DNA of 38,608 nt, from assembly GCA_937958675.1 (NCBI GenBank), contig CALGND010000144.1, forward strand, positions 1-38,608, read 5' to 3'. The notes beneath the pieces were generated by a model. It saw only the letters and a program-made list of their open reading frames with translations. It was not told where the DNA came from and ran no database searches. The stretch comes from an uncultured Granulosicoccaceae bacterium (GTDB lineage: Bacteria; Pseudomonadota; Gammaproteobacteria; Granulosicoccales; Granulosicoccaceae). The translations under genes were made by a program, and so were the position numbers. This document shows positions 1 to 11,661 of the stretch, piece by piece (position 1 is the stretch's first letter; every line of letters begins with the position of its first letter).

Positions 1-563
1 GCTTGGTCACCCGCTTCGGTTGGGGTTTAACAGTTGCTGTGGAACCACCAGAGCTTGAAATGCGCGTTGCCATCATTAATAGCAAGGCTGAGCTGGCTGG
101 CTCTCCACTGCCATCAGAGGTGAGCTTCTTCCTGGCAAAACACATCCGTTCAAACGTACGAGAGCTAGAGGGTGCCATGCGCCGAGTAATCGCGACCTCT
201 CAGTTCACTGGTGCTCCCATCACGCTAGAATTCGCTAAAGAAGCCCTAAGTGATTTGCTTGCAGTACAGGCAAAACTTGTTACAGTGGAGAATATTCAGA
301 AAACCGTAGCCGAGTACTATAAGATTCGGCTTGCAGACCTCTCTGCTAAAACCCGCTCACGATCCATTGCGCGGCCTAGGCAGGTAGCGATGAGCCTAGC
401 TAAGGAACTCACCAGCAAAAGCTTACCTGAGATTGGACAAGCCTTTGGTGGGCGTGACCACACGACGGTGTTGCATGCGTGCAGAAAGATTGCTGAGCTA
501 CGTGAAGCTGACACGGGTATCCGTGAGGATTACTCTAACTTGATGCGTATGTTGACTAGTTGA
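1..563 (+). CDS. dnaA: Chromosomal replication initiator DnaA, 3' part
   Basis: This is the C-terminal 187 or so residues of DnaA, the AAA+ ATPase that binds DnaA boxes and melts the origin. The gene enters from the left edge, so its start is outside the window. The visible part begins near the RFGWGLT segment of domain III, which carries the arginine finger. It continues through the sensor-2 helix [12 protein letters not shown] and ends with the domain IV DNA-binding fold, including the DnaA signature [11 protein letters not shown]. The stop is TGA at 561-563. The gene is followed by a gap with DnaA boxes and then dnaN, the usual order at a bacterial replication start. The family assignment is certain. 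Only the N-terminal length is unknown. Confidence 0.98.
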   Translation, partial: LVTRFGWGLTVAVEPPELEMRVAIINSKAELAGSPLPSEVSFFLAKHIRSNVRELEGAMRRVIATSQFTGAPITLEFAKEALSDLLAVQAKLVTVENIQKTVAEYYKIRLADLSAKTRSRSIARPRQVAMSLAKELTSKSLPEIGQAFGGRDHTTVLHACRKIAELREADTGIREDYSNLMRMLTS

Positions 564-589
564 ATGAACGTATAACCCAGTGGAAGGGT

Positions 590-598
590 TGTGGATAA
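590..598 (-). promoter_or_regulatory. DnaA box, perfect
   Basis: The plus strand reads TGTGGATAA, which is TTATCCACA on the minus strand, an exact match to the E. coli consensus TTATNCACA. It lies 27 bases after the dnaA stop and faces the box at 637-645. Confidence 0.85.
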
Positions 599-636
599 GT
601 GGTAGACAAAATAGACTCCACTACAAGCAACTCAAC

Positions 637-645
637 TTATCCACA
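637..645 (+). promoter_or_regulatory. DnaA box, perfect
   Basis: The sequence is TTATCCACA on the plus strand, an exact consensus match. With the box at 590-598 it forms an inverted pair about 38 bases apart. Confidence 0.85.
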
Positions 646-735
646 ATCCATGCACAACTTGTTGGATAAGTTCAGGAGCAATTATACATGACGGTTTTAG
701 GTCTTAAGTTGTTGAAAAATAAGCGTTATTAGGTT

Positions 736-744
736 TTATCAACA
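736..744 (+). promoter_or_regulatory. DnaA box, one mismatch
   Basis: TTATCAACA differs from TTATCCACA only at the sixth base. It lies immediately left of the AT-rich tract, where a box next to the unwinding element would be expected. Confidence 0.55.
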
Positions 745-812
745 GAGTTGTTCTTGGCTAATAATAGTAATAATAATATTTATATATAAAAAATCTTTTT
801 TACTACTTACAC

Positions 813-1919
813 ATGAAATTCAGCGCACAACGAGAAACGTTACTCTTCCCTCTTCAGCATGTATTCGGCGCTGTCGAACGCAAACAGACGTCCCCTATTC
901 TGGGTAACGTTTTGATCCAAGCGAAGAATGGCACCCTGACCATGACGGGAACCGACAACGAAATCGAAATGCAGGCAACTGCCGAATTGCATATCGATCA
1001 GGATGGTGATCTGACGGTACAGGCTCGCAAGCTTCTCGACATTTGTAAAAACCTACCTGAAGCTGCTCGTATCGATCTTGAAGTGAGCGATGGGAAGGTA
1101 AAATTTAAATCTGGACGTAGTCGGTTTGTATTGGCCACATTGCCAGCAAAAGAATTCCCTATTCTAAAACCGTTGGATAACGCCCAAATAGTGTCGCTGA
1201 GTGCGCAGGAGTTATTACACTGCATACGCAGCACCAGTTTTTCAATGGCACAGCAAGATGTTCGGTTTTATCTTAATGGCATGTTGTTGGAAATAAGCTC
1301 GGATCGCTTATCATGCGTTGCAACGGATGGGCACCGCCTCGCCTATTCTCAACTTTCCACTGATGCTAATCCTTCAGATCCGGTCAGGGCGATTATTCCG
1401 CGTAAAAGTGTTTCAGAACTGCAGCGCTTATTGGGCTCTGTGGATGACGACGAAATTGTGCAGCTGGCGATAACACAGCAACATCTACAAATTCAGGTTG
1501 GCGATGTACGGCTATCCACCAAGTTGATAGAAGGACGTTTTCCTGATTACAACCGAGTAATTCCTATTGATGGAGATAAAGAAATTACGGTTGATGGGAA
1601 TACGCTGAAAGCCGCCCTCACTCGAGCGTCAGTTGTTAGTAGCGAAAAATACCGAGGTGTTCGGTTGAGCCTGGAAACCGGTGTTTTGAGCATATCGAGT
1701 AACAATCCGGACCAGGAAGAAGCCGTTGATGAAATGGAAGTTGAATATACTGGAGACAAAGCCGAGATCGGTTTTAACGTCACTTACCTGCTGGATGTGC
1801 TGAATTCAGTTACCACTGAAAATGTGCGTATTTTACTTAAAGACGGCAATAGCAGCGCATTGGTGATGCCAGAAGATACTAGCGACAGTAAGTATGTCGT
1901 CATGCCGATGCGTTTGTGA
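813..1919 (+). CDS. dnaN: DNA polymerase III sliding clamp (beta subunit)
   Basis: The gene encodes a 368-residue beta clamp, which dimerises into a ring around DNA and tethers polymerase III and other clamp-binding enzymes. The family is usually 366-367 residues, so this copy is full length. It begins MKFSAQRETLLFPLQHV and ends with the conserved C-terminal segment YVVMPMRL. Three repeated clamp folds of about 120 residues are expected along the chain. No clear Shine-Dalgarno sequence precedes the ATG, which directly follows the AT-rich part of the candidate origin. The stop overlaps the GTG start of recF in the sequence GTGA, so the two genes are translationally coupled. Order and length leave little doubt. 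Confidence 0.98.
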   Translation: MKFSAQRETLLFPLQHVFGAVERKQTSPILGNVLIQAKNGTLTMTGTDNEIEMQATAELHIDQDGDLTVQARKLLDICKNLPEAARIDLEVSDGKVKFKSGRSRFVLATLPAKEFPILKPLDNAQIVSLSAQELLHCIRSTSFSMAQQDVRFYLNGMLLEISSDRLSCVATDGHRLAYSQLSTDANPSDPVRAIIPRKSVSELQRLLGSVDDDEIVQLAITQQHLQIQVGDVRLSTKLIEGRFPDYNRVIPIDGDKEITVDGNTLKAALTRASVVSSEKYRGVRLSLETGVLSISSNNPDQEEAVDEMEVEYTGDKAEIGFNVTYLLDVLNSVTTENVRILLKDGNSSALVMPEDTSDSKYVVMPMRL

Positions 1920-2992
1920 TTCTGACCCAATTAGAGATTGGGCAGTTTCGAAATATCGAGCAAGCCCAACTCTCACCCTGTTCTGGCTTCAACCTTCTTA
2001 CCGGTCATAACGGTGCAGGTAAAAGCGCTGTTCTCGAAGCAATCCATTGTTTATCCTCTGGACACTCGTTCCGCACCCGAAAAGTTAAAGAACTCATTAG
2101 GCACGATCAGGAAAGCTTTATCCTAACTAGCCAAATGACTGACAATGCTGGGCAAAAGTCCCATCGCACGGGGCTGCAGCGAAATAGAGATGGAACGACT
2201 TCCCTACGTTTAGATTACGAGCCACTGGCTAGTATGTCTTCGATTACACAGATGATGCCAGTTAAGGCTCTGACACCCGATAGTCATGGATTAATACAGG
2301 ATGGCCCAAGTGGACGCCGCCAATTTATCGATTGGGGAACGTTCCATGTGGAACCGTCTTTTTTTGGCGTTTGGAAACACTTCCGCAGAGCGCTAGCGCA
2401 ACGTAATCAGGCCTTAAAAGATAATGCTAATGATTCTGAGATTGATACCTGGGATGAGCAACTTATCGATTCAGGTTCAGAGTTGACTGATATGCGAAAG
2501 CGCTACATTGCCAGCTTAGGGTCGCTGCTTCAAATCCAGCTAAACGAAATGGAGACAGCGTTCCATGTGAAACATCAGTTCAAACAAGGTTGGACCGAGG
2601 ATATGAACCTGACCGATGCATTGGCTCGGAGCCGTTCTAACTGCCGGCGATTCCGAACGACGACAGTTGGCCCACATAGAGCAGATTTGCATATCGATGT
2701 ATCCGGGCATGCCGCTAAGCAGGTTCTATCACGAGGACAACAAAAAACGTTGATTTATGCAATGCATATGGCTCAACTGAGTTTATTGCACGCGTCCACT
2801 GAGAATAGGGCGATTGTATTGTGTGATGATCTAACTGCAGAACTCGATGATCAACAATCAGTCAAAATATTGACACAGCTACAAAAGCAAGGATCTCAGG
2901 TATTTTTGACCTCAACTGAGCCGTTTGAGCTGCCATCTGCAGAGATCGTACAGTTTTCGGTCACCGGCGGAGATGTCCAAAAGAGCGTATAA
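1916..2992 (+). CDS. recF: DNA replication and repair protein RecF
   Basis: RecF is an SMC-like ATPase that, with RecO and RecR, loads RecA at single-strand gaps. The 358-residue product matches the family length. It shows a Walker A motif GHNGAGKS (residues 30-37), the ABC-type signature LSRGQQK (about 270-276), and a Walker B region AIVLCDDLTAELD (about 299-311). The start is GTG at 1916, overlapping the dnaN stop by four bases. It fits because the first strand ILTQLEIGQFRNI follows directly. The gene sits in the standard dnaN-recF-gyrB order, 36 bases before gyrB. Nothing is missing or odd in the motifs. Confidence 0.97.
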   Translation: MILTQLEIGQFRNIEQAQLSPCSGFNLLTGHNGAGKSAVLEAIHCLSSGHSFRTRKVKELIRHDQESFILTSQMTDNAGQKSHRTGLQRNRDGTTSLRLDYEPLASMSSITQMMPVKALTPDSHGLIQDGPSGRRQFIDWGTFHVEPSFFGVWKHFRRALAQRNQALKDNANDSEIDTWDEQLIDSGSELTDMRKRYIASLGSLLQIQLNEMETAFHVKHQFKQGWTEDMNLTDALARSRSNCRRFRTTTVGPHRADLHIDVSGHAAKQVLSRGQQKTLIYAMHMAQLSLLHASTENRAIVLCDDLTAELDDQQSVKILTQLQKQGSQVFLTSTEPFELPSAEIVQFSVTGGDVQKSV

Positions 2993-5464
<2,472 letters not shown>

Positions 5465-5478
5465 TCATTCTGTAGTGC

Positions 5479-5498
5479 CGTCATCCCCGAGTGGGCGC
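5479..5498. repeat. Half copy of the CGTCATCCC repeat
   Basis: CGTCATCCCCGAGTGGGCGC begins like the left arm of the complete element 27 bases downstream but has no matching right arm. It lies 15 bases after the gyrB stop and is probably a degraded copy. Confidence 0.5.
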
Positions 5499-5524
5499 AC
5501 AGCGGTTGACTCTATAAAAAATAT

Positions 5525-5607
5525 CGTCATCCCTGCAAAGGCGGGGATCTACAGTTAAGTTTATACATCAGTTATAAATAATGGATCCTCGCCTTCGCGG
5601 GGACGAC
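5525..5607. repeat. Paired-hairpin intergenic repeat, about 83 bp
   Basis: The left arm (5525-5549) starts CGTCATCCCTGCAAAGGC and is itself a short hairpin (ATCCCTGC...GCGGGGAT). The right arm (5584-5607) is its near-complementary inverted copy, ending TTCGCGGGGACGAC. About 34 AT-rich bases separate them. The layout closely matches the repeat at 33311-33391, so both look like members of one dispersed palindromic family of REP or MITE type. It fills the gyrB-prlC gap and may fold in RNA to end gyrB transcripts. No protein-coding content is visible. Confidence 0.7.
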
Positions 5608-5623
5608 AATCCGTAGGTCGCTT

Positions 5624-7648
5624 ATGCAACAGTTAATTAACCGCCCTGATTTCAGTGCTATCGATTACAGTAAGATTGAACAACAGCTCGATCAATTCAT
5701 TGATAACTGTCGCTCGGTTGTCAGCACTGTTCAAACTATCGATGCCCCCACCTGGGATAATTTTGTTCAGCCTCAAGAAGAAGCTCACAATAATCTCGAT
5801 AATTTCTGGTCACCGATAAGTCATCTCAATGCGGTGATGAATAACGACGAGTTGCGAGAAGTGTATAACGGCTGTTTGCCAAAAATCAGCGCATTTTATA
5901 CGGAGCTTGGCCAAAACAAAGCGCTATACGAAAAGACCGTCGCGTTAAAAGAATCCGCAGGTTTTTCTGATTTAAGCCAGGCACAACAACAAGCCATAGA
6001 AAACGATTTGCGCGGTTTTAAATTAGGTGGTGTTGCGCTAAATGATAAAGACAAAAAACGCTTTAGCGAAATAGCACAGGCTTCATCAAAACTTAAAACC
6101 CAATTCTCCGATAACGTGCTTGATGCAACGAATGCATGGGAAAAGTTCATCACTGATGAAACTGATCTCGATGGACTGCCAGAATCTGCTAAGGCTGCCG
6201 CTAAAATTCGCGCCACTGAAAAAGGCAAAGAGGGTTGGCAGTTAACATTAGATTTTCCTGTTTATTATGCGGTACAAACATTTTGTACCAACCGAGAACT
6301 ACGTAAAGAGCTCTATATTGCTTACAGCACTAAGGCTTCTGATCAAGGTCCACAAGCGGGTGAGTATGACAACACGTCAAATATGGAGGAGATACTGAAG
6401 CTACGCGCTGAGAAAGCCGCACTGCTTAATTACGACTCTTACGCTGATCTATCCGTTGTCACCAAGATGGTTGAGTCACCCCAACAAGTGTTGGATTTTT
6501 TAACTGATTTAGCGAAGCGCGCAAAACCGATTGCCACAAAAGAGATGGCTGAGATTAAATCGTTTGGCAAAAATTCGTGTGGAATAGATGATTTACAGGT
6601 GTGGGATCTGGCTTTTGTTAGCGACAAACTAAAACAAAAAAACTACTCAATCTCGGACGAAGATCTAAAACCTTATTTTCCGGCGGATAAAGTCATACCC
6701 GGTATGTTCGATGTAGTAGGTAAATTATTTGGGATCACTATTAAACAAACTGACAATGTTGATGTTTATCATCCCGATGTTAGTTGCTACACCATTACTG
6801 ATAGCGATGGTGTAGCCCGCGGTGATTTTTACCTTGATAACTATGCGCGTGAAAACAAACGCGGTGGTGCCTGGATGGGTACATGCACTAGCCGGCAACG
6901 TATAGGACAGGGAGTGCAACTGCCAATTGCCTACCTTACTTGCAACCTTACGCCGCCCGTAGGGGACGATCCAGCGCTATTAACCCATATGGAAGTCACA
7001 ACGTTGTTCCATGAGTTTGGCCATGGTTTACACCACATGCTAACGCAGATTGACACTGGTGGAGTGTCAGGTATCAGCGGTGTTGAATGGGATGCAGTTG
7101 AACTGCCCAGCCAGTTTCTTGAAAACTGGTGCTGGGAGCGCGAATCAATAGATATGATAAGCGGACATTATCAAACGGGTGCTCCTTTGCCCGATGACCT
7201 ACTAGAGAAACTACGCAAGGCGCGTAATTTTCAGTCTGCGATGCAACTACTTAGGCAAATGGAGTTTTCTTTGTTTGATATGCAGCTTCACTTGCAATCA
7301 ACACCAGCGCAATCTGCGGATGTACAAGCGGTGCTTGATAAAGTCCGCAGTGAAGTCGCCGTAATTGACTACCCCGATTGGTTGCGATTTCAACATAGCT
7401 TTTCTCATATTTTTGCAGGCGGCTATAGTGCCGGTTACTTTAGCTACAAATGGGCTGAAGTATTGTCTGCAGATGCTTACTCACGTTTTGAAGAAGAAGG
7501 TATTTTCAATCCAGAAACCGGAGCCCGCTTTATGAATGAAGTCTTGGCCATGGGCGGTTCTCGTAAAGCGATGGAATCCTTTGTCGCTTTTCGTGGTCGT
7601 GAGCCAAGCGTTGATGCCTTGCTTCGCCATACAGGATTAGCTGCGTAA
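5624..7648 (+). CDS. prlC: Oligopeptidase A (M3 family zinc peptidase)
   Basis: The 674-residue product matches oligopeptidase A (E. coli PrlC/OpdA, 680 residues). This cytoplasmic enzyme degrades short peptides, including cleaved signal peptides. The zinc site is visible as HEFGH at residues 463-467, with the third ligand Glu493 in VELPSQ. The following ENWCWE and the C-terminal [26 protein letters not shown] are typical of the family. The latter contains the tyrosine- and glycine-rich loop that closes over the substrate. The ATG at 5624 gives [15 protein letters not shown]. The stop lies two bases before ubiD, so the two are probably co-transcribed. The thimet-type M3 peptidase Dcp is the nearest alternative, but length and motifs favour PrlC. 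Confidence 0.95.
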   Translation: MQQLINRPDFSAIDYSKIEQQLDQFIDNCRSVVSTVQTIDAPTWDNFVQPQEEAHNNLDNFWSPISHLNAVMNNDELREVYNGCLPKISAFYTELGQNKALYEKTVALKESAGFSDLSQAQQQAIENDLRGFKLGGVALNDKDKKRFSEIAQASSKLKTQFSDNVLDATNAWEKFITDETDLDGLPESAKAAAKIRATEKGKEGWQLTLDFPVYYAVQTFCTNRELRKELYIAYSTKASDQGPQAGEYDNTSNMEEILKLRAEKAALLNYDSYADLSVVTKMVESPQQVLDFLTDLAKRAKPIATKEMAEIKSFGKNSCGIDDLQVWDLAFVSDKLKQKNYSISDEDLKPYFPADKVIPGMFDVVGKLFGITIKQTDNVDVYHPDVSCYTITDSDGVARGDFYLDNYARENKRGGAWMGTCTSRQRIGQGVQLPIAYLTCNLTPPVGDDPALLTHMEVTTLFHEFGHGLHHMLTQIDTGGVSGISGVEWDAVELPSQFLENWCWERESIDMISGHYQTGAPLPDDLLEKLRKARNFQSAMQLLRQMEFSLFDMQLHLQSTPAQSADVQAVLDKVRSEVAVIDYPDWLRFQHSFSHIFAGGYSAGYFSYKWAEVLSADAYSRFEEEGIFNPETGARFMNEVLAMGGSRKAMESFVAFRGREPSVDALLRHTGLAA

Positions 7649-7650
7649 CG

Positions 7651-9099
7651 ATGCAATACAGCGATCTACGCGAATTTATCGATGGGCTGGAAAGCCAGGG
7701 TGAGCTTAAGCGGGTTTCTGTAGAGGTAGATCCTAATCTTGAAATAACCGAGATATGTGATCGCACCCTCCGGGCGAAAGGCCCAGCTTTGCTATTCGAA
7801 AACCCTAAAAGTGATATACCACTACTCGGAAACTTATTTGGTACGCCACGGCGCGTTGCCATGGGCATGGGTGAAGAGGACGTCGAAGCATTATCTGAGG
7901 TGGGTAAGTTGCTGGCATTCCTAAAAGAGCCTGAACCGCCAAGCGGCCTTAAAGATGCCATCAGTACGCTGCCTAAATACAAAAAAGTGTTAGATATGGC
8001 ACCTAAGATGGTGCGCAATGCCGTTTGCCGTGAAGAAACGTGGGACAAGGTGGATCTATCCCGCCTGCCTATTCAAACCTGTTGGCCTGGGGATGCCGGC
8101 CCGTTGATCACCTGGGGTTTGGTTATTACTAAGGGCCCTAACAAAAAACGCCAGAACATGGGCATCTACCGGCAGCAAGTCATCGGCCCTGATAGGGTCA
8201 TCATGCGTTGGCTTGGGCAGAGAGGGGGTGCGCTGGATTTAAAAGAGTGGCAAGAAGAGCACCCCGGTAAGCCGTTTCCTATTACCGTCATACTCGGCGC
8301 CGACCCTGCAACCATTCTTGCAGCTGTGACGCCAGTCCCTGATACCTTATCTGAGCATGCTTTCGCCGGTTTACTTAGAGGCAAGCGCACAAAGCTAACG
8401 ACGGGTGAGCTCTCTGATTTACAAATACCGGCCTCTGCAGAGTTCGTACTCGAAGGATTTATTTACCCTGACGATGTGGCAGATGAAGGCCCTTTTGGTG
8501 ATCACACCGGTTATTACAACGAAGTTGATAGCTTTCCAGTGTTTACAATCGAACGCGTTAGCCACCGACGCAACCCGATATACCACTCTACCTATACTGG
8601 GCGACCACCAGATGAGCCCGCAATACTAGGTGTAGCACTTAACGAAGTGTTTGTACCGTTATTGCAGAAGCAGTTTCCTGAGATTGTGGATTTTTATTTA
8701 CCGCCCGAAGGATGTTCTTATCGTGTGGCAGTGGTGAGTATGAAGAAGCAATACCCCGGTCACGCAAAACGTGTGATGCTAGGCGTATGGTCATTCCTGC
8801 GTCAGTTTATGTATACCAAGTTTGTAATCGTGGTTGATGACGATATCAATACGCGTTCTTGGGAGGATGTGATCTGGGCGATGACCACCCGCATGGATCC
8901 GGGACGAGACACCACAATTATTGACCACACCCCCATCGATTACCTTGATTTCGCCTCGCCCGTATCAGGCTTAGGCTCCAAAATGGGTATGGACGCCACT
9001 AATAAGCTTCCCGGTGAAACCAACCGAGAATGGGGAAGGGCGATTGTAATGAGCGATGAAATAAAACAGCGGGTCGATGATATTTGGGGTGAGATTTAA
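7651..9099 (+). CDS. ubiD: 4-hydroxy-3-polyprenylbenzoate decarboxylase
   Basis: UbiD decarboxylates 4-hydroxy-3-polyprenylbenzoate in ubiquinone synthesis, using the prenylated flavin made by UbiX. The product has 482 residues (E. coli 497). Visible family hallmarks are the N-terminal [20 protein letters not shown], the segment [24 protein letters not shown], and [13 protein letters not shown], which holds acidic residues of the active site. [11 protein letters not shown] follows near residue 395. The start is two bases after prlC. The ubi genes ubiE and ubiJ lie 28 kb away, so the pathway is scattered. Other UbiD-like decarboxylases exist, but the tight match to the bacterial ubiquinone enzyme and the housekeeping setting make this call likely. 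Confidence 0.95.
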   Translation: MQYSDLREFIDGLESQGELKRVSVEVDPNLEITEICDRTLRAKGPALLFENPKSDIPLLGNLFGTPRRVAMGMGEEDVEALSEVGKLLAFLKEPEPPSGLKDAISTLPKYKKVLDMAPKMVRNAVCREETWDKVDLSRLPIQTCWPGDAGPLITWGLVITKGPNKKRQNMGIYRQQVIGPDRVIMRWLGQRGGALDLKEWQEEHPGKPFPITVILGADPATILAAVTPVPDTLSEHAFAGLLRGKRTKLTTGELSDLQIPASAEFVLEGFIYPDDVADEGPFGDHTGYYNEVDSFPVFTIERVSHRRNPIYHSTYTGRPPDEPAILGVALNEVFVPLLQKQFPEIVDFYLPPEGCSYRVAVVSMKKQYPGHAKRVMLGVWSFLRQFMYTKFVIVVDDDINTRSWEDVIWAMTTRMDPGRDTTIIDHTPIDYLDFASPVSGLGSKMGMDATNKLPGETNREWGRAIVMSDEIKQRVDDIWGEI

Positions 9100-9107
9100 A
9101 TTCAGAT

Positions 9108-9162
9108 CCTCGTCATCCCATATCAAGTCTGGTCAAGTCTGGTCAAGTCTGGGATAACGAGG
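9108..9162. repeat. Hairpin with three tandem TCAAGTCTGG decamers
   Basis: Inverted arms CCTCGTCATCCCA (9108-9120) and TGGGATAACGAGG (9150-9162) pair with one mismatch. Inside lie three exact copies of TCAAGTCTGG at 9123-9132, 9133-9142 and 9143-9152. The element lies in the 85-bp gap between the convergent ubiD and DUF4105 genes, where it could act as a two-way transcription stop. Its outer ends share the CGTCATCCC core with the repeats at 5525, 24510 and 33311. The decamer expansion looks like replication slippage within one arm. Confidence 0.75.
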
Positions 9163-9184
9163 ATTAAGCGCGATAAAAAATCCC

Positions 9185-11062
9185 TTAAAAATAAAATCGA
9201 TAATCAAGCTGTGCTTGCTCTGTACTGTCGTCACGAATCTTTGACCAAGAGTATGAGAGACGCAGTGCTTGATTACGCGATAGCGGCAGATTGTGCTTAA
9301 TAAAAGCGGTTTTACGCAGAGACTCATCTTGTTGTGAATCAAGCTTGAGCTCGAATTGCGTCACTGCGCTTTTTACATGATGTAAAAAACCAAACTGCAC
9401 TTGAGCATCTGCGAAGTGTTCGTCAAACCGGCTGTACTGCGACGCGGATGCACCTAATAAGGCGTAGCCAACGGTGTTAGGCAGTATTTCGGTTGATTTG
9501 CCTATTGAGCCACCAACTCTTCCAGCAAGGCGCCCGTCCAAACGATGCTCGTTTCGCGCGAAGCCGACAGAAAGATTCCACGATATAGCTCTGAATAGTA
9601 AGGCGCGATCACTAAGTGATTGCAACGTCACCAATTCTAATCCTTGTAGTTGTGTTTTTCCTGTTTCATCACGGCGTACTCGCAAATCGCCCAACACAAT
9701 GCCAGCACCTTTTAGGTAGCCAGCACTTCTATCTAGAAAATCGTGGTAGCTCCAACGAATGCCCAGTTGCTTGTAATCCAATTTGTCTGCTCGCCCCAGG
9801 CCGATAGATATAGTGCGGGTGTCATGCGCTATTTCAGGAGCACTGGGTTCCGCTATCTCTGATTCTTCAACCGGTAGCTCGCTGATAATCCTGAGTAAGG
9901 CTAACCGGCGTTTGGCAACTTCTGGTGATCGTTTTGCGCGTCGCGAACGGTAAGTGATGACATCATTGGCCACTCTAGCTATTTGGGCGCGCGTGTTCAT
10001 ATCCAGAGCGTTGAACTTATCGCTTTGTGCTGTCGCTGGATTATTGGCAATACGTTCAACCCAATGTCGCTGTGATCTTGGAAGCGTTTGATAGCGAGCT
10101 TGAATACCCGTGCCTAAAGAGGGTCGATAATGACGTTCGTTGATTAAGCCTGCGTTCGCAACTGCTTTAACCGTATCTGCTGGAATGGTGGTAAGTTTAA
10201 ATTGCTCAGTTAAATTAAGGCCGGGGCGTGCGTAGTCCATTAGCTCTAATAAACGGTATGAGCAGTTTTGACGGAAGAAATAATAATCGAAGCCAATGTC
10301 TCGTAATTCCCAGGCATGATCGAGTAAACGGTCTAGTTCTGTGGGAGTGAAGTCAAGCTGGTATTCCCAAATATCTCGATTTTCAATGGCCCCATATTCC
10401 TGTAGTTTTTTAAAATAGGGGATCGAATTGAATTTTCCGATATAGCCGCCCGCTATACCTTTAAATGCATAACCTGCAGAGAAATCTTCAGAGCCAGTGT
10501 CGGCGGCAAAATTAAGTGACCAACTTAACCAATCCGAACCTTCGTCAGTGGTTTCAGAATCGAAGCGAAGTAAGGTGTGGCCAAACATTGAAGAGGGGCT
10601 GTTGAGATAGGATGCTGGAAAGACCAACGACATTCGATGTGAGCCTACGATTTTGCGCCAATCGTGGTAAGCCGAACAAGATTGAGGTACCGGCATTGGC
10701 TCAAGATTAAATTGTTCGCGCAACCAATCGGTTCGTGAAACAAAACGACAGTGCGCGCTTTCGTTTGAAGGTTTTGTGTTGGGAGAGAGCAGTACTTCTA
10801 TGCTCGCGATTAGCTCGGCTTGTGGATTAGTTTTACCATCAGCAGCCAGAAAGTATCTGTCATCATCTATTTGACTTTCTATGCCAGTAGGGGATCGATT
10901 AGACGGCAAATAATGCATCAACTGCTGCCAGACTTTTTCCTGATGCAGGTTTTGTTGCTTGGCCTTGCTTGCCCATGCTGTGACATCAGCAGCTAGGGCC
11001 AATGGATTGAAAAAGCAGTAGTAAGCGCTCGTGAGCGCTAGCGCTATTAGTTGGGACCGCAC
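9185..11062 (-). CDS. DUF4105 (Lnb N-terminal-like) envelope protein with probable beta-barrel end
   Basis: The 625-residue product starts with a likely Sec signal peptide whose probable cleavage site is ALA/ADV near residue 25. Residues about 150-310 resemble DUF4105, the domain found at the N-terminus of lacto-N-biosidase. Recognisable pieces are MFGHTLLRFD, GIAGGYIGKFN and YFFRQNCSYRLLELMDYARP, with a conserved Cys near the Asn. The C-terminal 200 residues are rich in alternating polar and aromatic residues and end YRFYF. A final aromatic of this kind is typical of outer-membrane barrels. I infer an outer-membrane or periplasmic protein, enzymatic role unknown. The start is GTG with no clear Shine-Dalgarno sequence. 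It lies downstream of the DUF3015 gene on the same strand, 79 bases away. Confidence 0.75.
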   Translation of the reverse strand: MRSQLIALALTSAYYCFFNPLALAADVTAWASKAKQQNLHQEKVWQQLMHYLPSNRSPTGIESQIDDDRYFLAADGKTNPQAELIASIEVLLSPNTKPSNESAHCRFVSRTDWLREQFNLEPMPVPQSCSAYHDWRKIVGSHRMSLVFPASYLNSPSSMFGHTLLRFDSETTDEGSDWLSWSLNFAADTGSEDFSAGYAFKGIAGGYIGKFNSIPYFKKLQEYGAIENRDIWEYQLDFTPTELDRLLDHAWELRDIGFDYYFFRQNCSYRLLELMDYARPGLNLTEQFKLTTIPADTVKAVANAGLINERHYRPSLGTGIQARYQTLPRSQRHWVERIANNPATAQSDKFNALDMNTRAQIARVANDVITYRSRRAKRSPEVAKRRLALLRIISELPVEESEIAEPSAPEIAHDTRTISIGLGRADKLDYKQLGIRWSYHDFLDRSAGYLKGAGIVLGDLRVRRDETGKTQLQGLELVTLQSLSDRALLFRAISWNLSVGFARNEHRLDGRLAGRVGGSIGKSTEILPNTVGYALLGASASQYSRFDEHFADAQVQFGFLHHVKSAVTQFELKLDSQQDESLRKTAFIKHNLPLSRNQALRLSYSWSKIRDDSTEQAQLDYRFYF

Positions 11063-11103
11063 AGTATTGGCAAGAGAGTAATCTATTCGTAAGTGGTGGG
11101 GTT

Positions 11104-11126
11104 GGCGTAGCCTAAACGGCTACGCC
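11104..11126. terminator. Perfect 9-bp hairpin between DUF3015 and DUF4105 genes
   Basis: GGCGTAGCC (11104-11112) and GGCTACGCC (11118-11126) form a perfect stem with a five-base loop. It lies 16 bases beyond the DUF3015 stop on the minus strand. No T-run follows on either strand, so this is not a standard rho-independent terminator. It may partly stop transcription, or protect the 3' end of the DUF3015 message. Confidence 0.45.
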
Positions 11127-11141
11127 ATGCAGCTGTGTTGC

Positions 11142-11624
11142 TTAGCCTACGTATTTTTGTAGTTTTTCATCGCTAGACATCAACACGACCATGTTGTCTA
11201 GAACTTCCTGACTTGTCACTTCAGTGCTTGGGAATAGAGATGTGAAATTCTCGTGCATTACATCGTTGAAATGTGATCGATCAGTTGCCTGAACACCCAT
11301 CATGACAGCGACTGCTTCAAGTGCTTCTCCGTGTCCCATTGCTACGGCTGTTGAGTATTCGTCAAGAACACCGTCAAACCAAACCAGTGAGTCTCCACCA
11401 TAAGTCAGAGGCCCTTCGACACTACAGCCGTTAGAACCAAATGTCATTCCGAAGGTAGCGTTTCCAGATGTGCCATTGGTGGTGAGTGCAAGCATATGAT
11501 TTGCTAGCCCAGTCTTGCCTTCAAGCAGCATATTTCCCCAACCACAGTTTGGGCCACCAGGAGCATCAGCCATTGCAGTGGCGCTGAATGCCAGCATGCC
11601 TGCAGCAATTAATTTCATTTTCAT
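11142..11624 (-). CDS. Small exported DUF3015-family protein
   Basis: The 160-residue product begins with a clear Sec signal peptide, MKMKLIAAGMLAFSATAMA, with cleavage before DAPGGPNCGWG. The mature part carries CGWGN, then the glycine-rich segment TFGMTFGSNGC, and a helical C-terminus. This pattern resembles the DUF3015 family of small periplasmic proteins of unknown function. Two cysteines (in NCGWG and NGCSV) could form a disulphide after export. I chose ATG 11624 over an upstream in-frame TTG at 11648 because AAGGAA lies at the right distance and the signal peptide then begins correctly. A TATAAAT at 11655-11661 could be a -10 box. Family assignment is from memory of the pattern and is moderately sure. 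Confidence 0.7.
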   Translation of the reverse strand: MKMKLIAAGMLAFSATAMADAPGGPNCGWGNMLLEGKTGLANHMLALTTNGTSGNATFGMTFGSNGCSVEGPLTYGGDSLVWFDGVLDEYSTAVAMGHGEALEAVAVMMGVQATDRSHFNDVMHENFTSLFPSTEVTSQEVLDNMVVLMSSDEKLQKYVG

Positions 11625-11661
11625 TTTTAATTTCCTTTTATTTGCCAACGAATATTTATAG

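Larger units (their letters stand above)
564..812. other. Candidate replication origin (oriC), dnaA-dnaN gap
   Basis: This 249-bp gap has no gene. It contains two perfect DnaA boxes in opposite orientation: TTATCCACA on the minus strand at 590-598 and on the plus strand at 637-645. A one-mismatch box TTATCAACA lies at 736-744, and a weaker one (7 of 9) on the minus strand at 661-669. The right side, about 757-806, is almost pure A/T and would suit a DNA-unwinding element. Clustered boxes, an AT-rich flank and the position beside dnaA together make this a good oriC candidate. A second origin-like region upstream of dnaA, as in Pseudomonas, cannot be excluded because it lies outside the window. 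Confidence 0.75.

Noticed and set aside
9123..9152. Three tandem decamers as a CRISPR array
   Set aside because: Units are ten bases, directly abutting with no spacers, and there are no cas genes. It is a simple tandem duplication inside a hairpin.
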